Shown piece after piece: positions 58,221 to 64,000 of a stretch of 64,000 nucleotides of DNA. Under the pieces are notes generated by a model. It ran no database searches and had not been told where the DNA came from. It worked only from the letters and a program-made list of their open reading frames with translations. Source of the stretch: Candidatus Pantoea varia. GTDB taxonomy: Bacteria; Pseudomonadota; Gammaproteobacteria; Enterobacterales; Enterobacteriaceae. A program made the position numbers and the translations under genes. How positions within the stretch are numbered: the first letter of the stretch is position 1; each line of letters starts with the position of its first letter. The stretch lies in assembly GCF_900115075.1 (NCBI RefSeq), contig NZ_FOVG01000001.1:1736001-1800000 (forward strand), given 5' to 3'.

Positions 58221-59306
58221 TCAGCCGTGACGGCGTTCAAAATCGACCATGAAATCGGTCAGCACCTTCACACCTTCCAGCGGCATCGCATTATAAATAG
58301 AGGCGCGCATGCCGCCTACGACACGATGTCCTTTAAGCGCATGTAATCCCACCTTAAATGACTCTTCCAGGAACAGCGCATCGAGAGACGCGTCCGCCAG
58401 CTGGAAAGGAATATTCATGCGTGATCGGTTTTCTGTCGCCACATCGTTACGATAGAAGCCACTGTGATCGATGACGCCATAAAGCAGGTCAGATTTTGCC
58501 TGATTGATACGATCAATCTCAGCCACACCGCCCTTCTCTTTCAGCCATTTAAACACCAGCCCTGAGAGATACCACGCAAACGTCGGCGGAGTGTTAAACA
58601 TCGAATCGTTATCAGCCAGCACTTTGTAATCGAGGATAGAAGGCACAGACGCATGCGCCTGACCCAGCAGATCTTCGCGAACAACAACCAGCGTTAATCC
58701 GGCAGGACCCACATTTTTCTGCGCCCCCGCGTAAATCACGCCATAACGACTGACATCAATGGGTCGCGAGAGAATGGTGGATGAGAAATCAGCCACCACG
58801 GTTTTACTGCCGAAGTCAGGCTGTTCATCAATGGCGATGCCATCAATTGTTTCATTCGGGCAGAAATGCAGATAAGCGGACGCGTCACTCACCTGCCATT
58901 CGCTCATCGGCAGGATGGCACGTTTACCGTCGCGTGTGGTTTTGACATCCAGCGTGCGTGGGGAACAATACTTTTCTGCTTCTTTAATTGCGCTATGCGC
59001 CCAGTAGCCGCCATCGACATAGTCGGCGCTGGTCGCCTGACCCAGCAGATTACCCGGCACAGCAGCGAATTGCGCACGCGCTCCGCCATGACAGAATAAA
59101 ACTTTGTAATTTGACGGTATTTTTAGCAGATCACGGAAGTCCTGTTCAGCTTCTTCAGCCACCTGAATAAACTCTTTACTGCGGTGACTGATCTCCATTA
59201 CAGAGGTTCCCAGACCGCGCCAGTTCGTCAGTTCCTGTTCTGCACGACGAAGCACTTCAACCGGTAGCATCGCCGGGCCAGAGCTAAAATTATAAACTTG
59301 CGTCAT
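58221..59306 (-). CDS. serC: Phosphoserine/phosphohydroxythreonine aminotransferase SerC
   Basis: SerC makes phosphoserine for serine and the phosphohydroxythreonine needed for pyridoxal phosphate. The 361-residue class V aminotransferase (362 in E. coli) has [37 protein letters not shown] and the cofactor Lys in [14 protein letters not shown]. The start is unambiguous. First gene of serC-aroA, divergent from ycaO. Confidence 0.98.
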   Translation of the reverse strand: MTQVYNFSSGPAMLPVEVLRRAEQELTNWRGLGTSVMEISHRSKEFIQVAEEAEQDFRDLLKIPSNYKVLFCHGGARAQFAAVPGNLLGQATSADYVDGGYWAHSAIKEAEKYCSPRTLDVKTTRDGKRAILPMSEWQVSDASAYLHFCPNETIDGIAIDEQPDFGSKTVVADFSSTILSRPIDVSRYGVIYAGAQKNVGPAGLTLVVVREDLLGQAHASVPSILDYKVLADNDSMFNTPPTFAWYLSGLVFKWLKEKGGVAEIDRINQAKSDLLYGVIDHSGFYRNDVATENRSRMNIPFQLADASLDALFLEESFKVGLHALKGHRVVGGMRASIYNAMPLEGVKVLTDFMVDFERRHG

Positions 59307-59619
59307 TTCCCCTCACCACTGTCATATCGAACGGTTATGAATAACCATCCGGTTTTATCACTGCATTCTGATAGCTGCAATCATAAATCAGGGCGCGGTC
59401 ACATTTTCTGAATCCGGCTCGCCGGAGGTTATGTTACCAATGCAAACCAGCGCGGAATTTTGTAAGGCCTCATCCAGCCCTATTCATCTGGGTTTGGACT
59501 GAGAGCTGATGTAATAAAAACTAAGCCGGTAAAAAAGTCCTGCCCTGATAGCGGTCTGTTACCAAAATCCGTATCATTGCGCGCTTTACGCACCCTATGA
59601 CAACTGAGAGAGCGGCACT
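59307..59619. other. serC-ycaO intergenic region
   Basis: About 313 bases with divergent promoters and no gene. In E. coli a DUF421 gene (ycaP) lies between these two; no trace of it is visible here. A half CRP-like TGTGA (minus strand near 59396-59402) is present, but not a full site. Nothing else recognised. Confidence 0.5.
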
Positions 59620-61383
59620 ATGACGCAAACATTTATCCCGGGCAAAGATGCCGCACTGGAAGACTCCATTGCGCGTTTCCAGACCAAGCTGCAGGATCTT
59701 GGCTTTAATATTGAAGAAGCTTCCTGGCTGAATCCTGTTCCCCACGTCTGGTCAGTGCATATCCGCGACCGCGATTGCCCGCTCTGCTTTACTAACGGCA
59801 AGGGCGCCAGTAAAAAAGCAGCACTGGCCTCTGCACTGGGCGAGTATTTTGAACGTCTCTCAACTAACTACTTCTTTGCTGACTTCTGGCTGGGAAAAAA
59901 GATCGCAAATAGCGACTTTGTTCACTATCCGAATGAAAAATGGTTTGCGTTACCTGAGGATGATTCCTTACCTGAAGGCATTCTGGATGCGCGCCTGAAC
60001 GCGTTTTACGATCCCGACAATGCTCTGACGGCTTCGGGCCTGATTGATCTGCAGTCTGGCAATGCTGAGCGCGGTATCTGCGCTCTGCCATTTACCCGCC
60101 AGTCCGATCAGCAAACTGTTTATATCCCGATGAATATTATCGGCAACCTCTATGTCTCAAATGGCATGTCCGCAGGTAACACCGCGAACGAAGCGCGTGT
60201 TCAGGGTCTGTCCGAAGTGTTTGAGCGCTACATTAAGAACCGCATCATTGCGGAGGCAATCAGCCTTCCTGCAATTCCTGATGAGGTGATGCAGCGTTAT
60301 CCTGACGTGATCGAGGCGATTGCCCGCCTTGAAGCGGAAGGTTTCCCGATTTTCGCTTACGACGCCTCGCTGGGCGGCAAATATCCGGTTATCTGTGTGG
60401 TGCTGTTTAACCCGACCAACGGAACCTGTTTTGCTTCATTTGGTGCGCATCCTGATTTCGGTGTGGCACTGGAGCGTACCGTCACCGAGTTGCTGCAGGG
60501 CCGCAGCCTTAAAGATCTGGATGTCTTTACCCCACCGACTTTTGATGACGAAGAAGTGGCTGAGCATGCCAACCTTGAAACACACTTCATCGATTCAAGC
60601 GGCCTGATCTCCTGGGATCTGTTCAAAGAGACGGCGGATTATCCCTTTGTCGACTGGTCATTCGCAGGCAGCACCGAGCAGGAGTTTGCCACGCTGATGG
60701 CGATTTTCGCATCGGAAGATCAGGAAGTTTATATTGCTGACTACGAGCATCTGGGCGTCTATGCCTGCCGCATCATCGTACCTGGCATGTCTGATATCTA
60801 TCCGGCGGAAGATCTCTTCCTGGCGAATAACAGCATGGGCGCAGGCATGCGTGACACCCTTCTGGCCCTGCCTGACAGCAACTGGAACCCGGAAGAGTAT
60901 CTGGATCTGATTGGACAGCTTGATGATGAAGGTTTTGATGACTTCACCCGCGTTCGTGAGCTGCTGGGTCTGGCAACCGGTAAAGACAACGGCTGGTACA
61001 CACTGCGGGTTGGCGAATTAAAAGCGATGCTGGCGCTGGCGGGCGGCGATCTGGATCAGGCATTGATCTGGACGGAGTGGACAATGGAGTTCAACAGCTC
61101 AATCTTTACGCCAGAGCGGGCTAATTACTATCGCTGCCTGCAGACTCTGCTGTTACTGGCAATGGAAGATGAGCGCGATCCGCTGCAGTATCACTACGCG
61201 TTCCTGCGTATGTACGGTGAGAGCGCGATGGAAGCGGCATCAGCCGCCATCAGTGGCGAACATCCATTCAACGGTCTTCAGGCTATTGATGATGAGCTGC
61301 TGGCATTCCCGGCACATCAGTCCCTGCTTGCAGCTTATGAAAAACTGCAAACGGCTAAGCGCCTCTACTGGAAAAATGCGTAA
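59620..61383 (+). CDS. ycaO: YcaO, ribosomal protein S12 beta-methylthiolation accessory protein
   Basis: YcaO assists RimO in modifying an Asp of S12 in E. coli; related YcaO enzymes use ATP to activate peptide backbones. The 587-residue protein (586 in E. coli) has the YcaO ATP-binding fold: SKKAALASALGEYFERLS, GMSAGNTANEARVQGLSEVFERYIKN with the Glu residues for Mg-ATP, and GAHPDFGVALERTVTELLQGR. The C-terminal third (about 440-587) is helical, TPR-like. No peptide-precursor or cyclodehydratase partner gene lies nearby, so it is not a bacteriocin-type cluster. Confidence 0.96.
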   Translation: MTQTFIPGKDAALEDSIARFQTKLQDLGFNIEEASWLNPVPHVWSVHIRDRDCPLCFTNGKGASKKAALASALGEYFERLSTNYFFADFWLGKKIANSDFVHYPNEKWFALPEDDSLPEGILDARLNAFYDPDNALTASGLIDLQSGNAERGICALPFTRQSDQQTVYIPMNIIGNLYVSNGMSAGNTANEARVQGLSEVFERYIKNRIIAEAISLPAIPDEVMQRYPDVIEAIARLEAEGFPIFAYDASLGGKYPVICVVLFNPTNGTCFASFGAHPDFGVALERTVTELLQGRSLKDLDVFTPPTFDDEEVAEHANLETHFIDSSGLISWDLFKETADYPFVDWSFAGSTEQEFATLMAIFASEDQEVYIADYEHLGVYACRIIVPGMSDIYPAEDLFLANNSMGAGMRDTLLALPDSNWNPEEYLDLIGQLDDEGFDDFTRVRELLGLATGKDNGWYTLRVGELKAMLALAGGDLDQALIWTEWTMEFNSSIFTPERANYYRCLQTLLLLAMEDERDPLQYHYAFLRMYGESAMEAASAAISGEHPFNGLQAIDDELLAFPAHQSLLAAYEKLQTAKRLYWKNA

Positions 61384-61418
61384 GTCATAACGCGTCAGAC
61401 CAGAAAGAGAGGGTTAAA

Positions 61419-61452
61419 AATGGCACCGCATTTATCGGGTGCCATTATTCTC
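61419..61452 (+). terminator. Terminator after ycaO
   Basis: Nine-base perfect stem AATGGCACC/GGTGCCATT (61419-61427, 61438-61446) with ten-base loop, followed by ATTCTCC and later T-rich sequence; moderate terminator. Confidence 0.65.
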
Positions 61453-61684
61453 CACTTTTTCCATGAAACATTAGCTGCATTTAATTCCCTTTCAATTACA
61501 TCGCATCATTTTTATTAACACTTAAGCCATTAATAAATAACAAATCCCAGACCGGAATTAGAGCTCAGCCCTTAACGTTAAAATAATTTTGTATTTTTAA
61601 ACTTTATTTAATTATTATAATTCAATTAGTTAAATTAAAATCATCTTATTTCTTTGTGACAGGTTTGCTACCGCTTCGGCAAAC

Positions 61685-61698
61685 ATGATCCATATCAA
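61685..61698 (+). promoter_or_regulatory. FNR box of the focA-pflB promoter
   Basis: ATGATCCATATCAA matches the FNR consensus TTGAT-N4-ATCAA in all but one base. With TAGTAT (61721-61726) as -10 and a start near 61733, its centre lies at about -41.5, the class II activator position. A second possible -10 is TATACT at 61708-61713. The arrangement matches the E. coli focA promoter. Confidence 0.85.
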
Positions 61699-61756
61699 TT
61701 ACTGACCTATACTCCTTTGTTAGTATTTTTTCAGACAACTTCTGGAGTAAGTTAGT

Positions 61757-62617
61757 GTGAAAACTGACAACCCTTTTAATCTTTTATTACCCGCCGCAAT
61801 GGCAAAAGTCGCCGAAGATGCGGGTATCTATAAAGCGACCAAACATCCCTTTACCACCTTCTTTCTGGCGATAAACGCTGGCGTATTTATCTCCATCGCA
61901 TTCGTTTTTTATATTACAGCGACCACCGGTAGCGGCGCGATGCCCTATGGCATAGCCAAACTGATTGGCGGTGTCTGTTTCTCACTCGGCTTAATGCTGG
62001 TTGTGGTGTGTGGCGCTGACCTCTTTACTTCTACTGTCTTAATCGTCGTTGCCAAAGCCAGTGGTCGCATCAGTTGGGGACAGCTGGCACGCAACTGGAT
62101 TAATGTCTACGCCGGTAACCTTGCCGGTGCACTCTTCTTCGTTGCGCTGATGTGGTTTGCCGGACAGCATATGGTCGCGAATGGCGCCTGGGGATTGAAT
62201 GTCCTGGAAACCGCCGATCACAAGATGCATCACACATTCATCGAAGCGGTTTGTCTGGGTACCCTGGCGAATCTGCTGGTCTGCCTCGCCGTCTGGATGA
62301 GTTACTCCGGCCGTACCCTGACCGATAAGCTGGTGGTGATGATTCTGCCTGTTGGGATGTTTGTCGCCAGCGGTTTCGAGCACAGCATCGCCAATATGTT
62401 CCTGATTCCTTATGCCATTGTCATCCGCGACTTCGCGGCACCTGAATTCTGGCAGGCTGCAGGCACCACGGCTGCACAGTTTCACTCGCTTACCGTCAGT
62501 AACTTTATTCTCGATAATCTGATCCCTGTGACCCTCGGCAACATCATTGGCGGCGGCATTCTGGTTGGGTTGACCTACTGGGTTATCTATCTCCGCAAAG
62601 GTGACCAGGTTCATTAA
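61757..62617 (+). CDS. focA: Formate channel FocA
   Basis: FocA is a pentameric inner-membrane channel that exports and re-imports formate made by PflB. The 286-residue FNT-family protein starts at GTG (MKTDNPFNLLLPAAMAKVAEDAG), as in E. coli, and has six membrane helices. The gating region with the conserved Thr/His (VLNVLETADHKMHHTFIEAVCLG) and FGEHS-like SGFEHSIANMFLIP are present. It is the first gene of focA-pflB under FNR control; pflB follows after 71 bases. Confidence 0.98.
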   Translation: MKTDNPFNLLLPAAMAKVAEDAGIYKATKHPFTTFFLAINAGVFISIAFVFYITATTGSGAMPYGIAKLIGGVCFSLGLMLVVVCGADLFTSTVLIVVAKASGRISWGQLARNWINVYAGNLAGALFFVALMWFAGQHMVANGAWGLNVLETADHKMHHTFIEAVCLGTLANLLVCLAVWMSYSGRTLTDKLVVMILPVGMFVASGFEHSIANMFLIPYAIVIRDFAAPEFWQAAGTTAAQFHSLTVSNFILDNLIPVTLGNIIGGGILVGLTYWVIYLRKGDQVH

Positions 62618-62688
62618 ACACATTTTTGACGGCACAGGACGTTGACTGTGCCCGACCGTAAAGTCTCTTCATATAAGGCAGGTATATT

Positions 62689-64000
62689 ATGACCGAACTT
62701 AATGCAAAACTGGCTTCAGCATGGGAAGGATTTGCTGAAGGCGAATGGCAGAATAGCGTCAATGTGCGCGACTTCATTCAGAAAAACTACACCCCTTATG
62801 AAGGCGATGAGTCGTTCCTGGCGGGCGCAACTGAAGCGACCACTAAACTGTGGGAAAGCGTGCTGGAAGGCATCAAAATTGAAAACCGCACCCACGCGCC
62901 AGTTGACTTCGACACCGATCTCGCCTCAACCATTACCTCGCACGATGCGGGCTACATCATCAAGCCACTGGAAAAAATTGTTGGCCTGCAGACTGAAGCC
63001 CCATTAAAACGTGCGCTGATTCCTTTTGGCGGCATCAAAATGGTTGAAGGTTCATGCAAAGTTTATGGCCGTGAACTCGATCCTTCACTGAAAAAAATCT
63101 TCACCGAATACCGTAAAACGCATAACCAGGGTGTGTTCGACGTTTACACCCCGGACATCATGCGCTGCCGTAAATCAGGTATCCTGACCGGTTTACCAGA
63201 TGCCTATGGCCGCGGCCGCATCATCGGTGACTATCGTCGCGTGGCTCTGTACGGCATCGATTTCCTGATGGCGGATAAATTCTCTCAGTTCGCGTCTCTG
63301 CAGAACGATTTAGAGAATGGCGTGAATCTGGAAGCAACTATTCGTCTGCGTGAAGAGATCTCAGATCAGCACCGTGCGCTGGCGCAGATCAAAGAGATGG
63401 CTGCAAAATATGGCCACGACATTTCGGGCCCGGCAACCAATGCCATTGAAGCCGTGCAGTGGACTTACTATGGATACCTTGCTGCCGTTAAATCACAAAA
63501 CGGTGCTGCCATGTCCTTTGGCCGCGTCTCAACCTTCCTGGATGTTTACATCGAGCGTGACCTTAAAGCCGGTAAACTGACTGAAGAACAGGCACAGGAA
63601 CTGATTGACCATCTGGTCATGAAACTGCGTATGGTTCGCTTCCTGCGTACCCCTGAATATGATGAGCTGTTCTCAGGTGACCCAATCTGGGCAACCGAAT
63701 CACTGGCAGGTATGGGCGTTGATGGCCGTACCCTGGTTTCAAAAAGTACCTTCCGCTTCCTGAATACCCTCTACACCATGGGTCCTTCACCTGAGCCGAA
63801 CATGACCATTCTGTGGTCAGAAAAACTGCCGATTAATTTCAAAAAATATGCCGCTAAAGTCTCTATCGATACCTCATCTCTGCAGTATGAGAACGATGAC
63901 CTGATGCGTCCTGATTTCGACAATGATGACTACGCCATCGCCTGCTGCGTCAGCCCGATGATTGTCGGCAAACAAATGCAGTTCTTTGGTGCACGTGCCA
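62689..64000 (+). CDS. pflB: Formate C-acetyltransferase PflB (3' truncated by window edge)
   Basis: PflB is the glycyl-radical enzyme that cleaves pyruvate with CoA to acetyl-CoA and formate in anaerobic growth. The visible 437 residues begin [15 protein letters not shown] and run off the right edge; the whole enzyme is about 760. The active-site Cys pair lies in [10 protein letters not shown] (Cys419-Cys420, codons at 63943-63948); the glycyl radical site is beyond the window. The start is preceded by AAGGCAGGT. Expected activators (PflA) are not in the window. Expression is likely driven from the FNR promoter before focA and from promoters inside focA. Confidence 0.98.
   Translation, partial: MTELNAKLASAWEGFAEGEWQNSVNVRDFIQKNYTPYEGDESFLAGATEATTKLWESVLEGIKIENRTHAPVDFDTDLASTITSHDAGYIIKPLEKIVGLQTEAPLKRALIPFGGIKMVEGSCKVYGRELDPSLKKIFTEYRKTHNQGVFDVYTPDIMRCRKSGILTGLPDAYGRGRIIGDYRRVALYGIDFLMADKFSQFASLQNDLENGVNLEATIRLREEISDQHRALAQIKEMAAKYGHDISGPATNAIEAVQWTYYGYLAAVKSQNGAAMSFGRVSTFLDVYIERDLKAGKLTEEQAQELIDHLVMKLRMVRFLRTPEYDELFSGDPIWATESLAGMGVDGRTLVSKSTFRFLNTLYTMGPSPEPNMTILWSEKLPINFKKYAAKVSIDTSSLQYENDDLMRPDFDNDDYAIACCVSPMIVGKQMQFFGARA

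Larger units (their letters stand above)
61384..61756 (+). other. ycaO-focA intergenic region: terminator, AT-rich control region, FNR promoter
   Basis: 373 bases without a gene. After the ycaO terminator (61419-61446) comes a very AT-rich stretch (about 61490-61660) suited to IHF, NarL or ArcA binding, though no exact sites were assigned. It ends in the FNR box (61685-61698) and the focA promoter. Confidence 0.6.

Noticed and set aside
59620-61383. ycaO as part of a thiazole/oxazole-modified peptide cluster
   Set aside because: No precursor peptide, dehydrogenase or partner cyclodehydratase nearby; its position and sequence are those of the housekeeping ycaO.

Overview
The window is a chromosomal segment of a gammaproteobacterium of the order Enterobacterales. 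It contains no rRNA, tRNA, CRISPR array, insertion sequence or prophage. Gene order and protein sequences follow the 21-22 minute region of Escherichia coli almost gene for gene (yccS-sxy-sulA-ompA-matP-ycbZ-fabA-rmf-pqiCBA-uup-rlmL-ycbX-zapC-pyrD ... ssuEADCB-pepN-pncB-asnS-ompF-aspC-ycbL-mepK-ldtD-mukBEF-cmoM-elyC-ycbJ-kdsB-ycaR-ycaQ-lpxK-msbA-comEC-ihfB-rpsA-cmk-aroA-serC-ycaO-focA-pflB). The proteins differ enough from E. coli to point to a relative such as Pantoea/Erwinia (Erwiniaceae); that genus-level guess is inference.

Layout: (1) 1-6.7 kb: division and envelope genes, with the SOS inhibitor sulA under a clear LexA box, the ompA porin with its conserved long leader, the Ter-macrodomain protein matP, a Lon-like protease, and fabA with a FabR operator. 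(2) 6.7-14.7 kb, minus strand: rlmL-uup-pqiA-pqiB-pqiC, then the small ribosome-hibernation gene rmf. (3) 14.8-17.6 kb: ycbX, zapC, pyrD. (4) 17.7-20.9 kb: the only clearly accessory stretch, a two-gene cassette (Wzx-like flippase plus family 2 glycosyltransferase) and a roughly 750-base non-coding region; in E. coli this interval holds a fimbrial operon. (5) 20.9-25.2 kb: ssuEADCB for alkanesulfonate sulfur. (6) 25.2-34.4 kb: pepN, pncB, asnS, an OmpF porin with enlarged loops, aspC, ycbL. (7) 34.4-46.2 kb: two murein enzymes (mepK, ldtD), the chromosome condensin operon cmoM-mukF-mukE-mukB, elyC and ycbJ. (8) 46.3-53.6 kb, minus strand: lipid A/KDO and uptake genes (comEC, msbA, lpxK, ycaQ, ycaR, kdsB). 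(9) 53.8-59.3 kb, minus strand: serC-aroA, cmk-rpsA-ihfB. (10) 59.6-64 kb, plus strand: ycaO and the anaerobic formate genes focA-pflB behind an FNR box; pflB runs off the right end, and yccS runs off the left end.

Functional themes are outer-membrane and envelope building (ompA, ompF, pqiABC, fabA, kdsB, lpxK, msbA, ldtD, mepK, elyC), chromosome organisation (matP, mukBEF, ihfB), cell-division control (sulA, zapC) and translation (rpsA, asnS, rlmL, rmf, ycaO, cmoM). I found no wholly new multi-gene system. The best candidates for a second look are the orphan flippase/glycosyltransferase cassette, two conserved proteins with degenerate catalytic motifs (YcbZ, YcbJ), the enlarged OmpF loops, and several strong unexplained dyads in intergenic regions.
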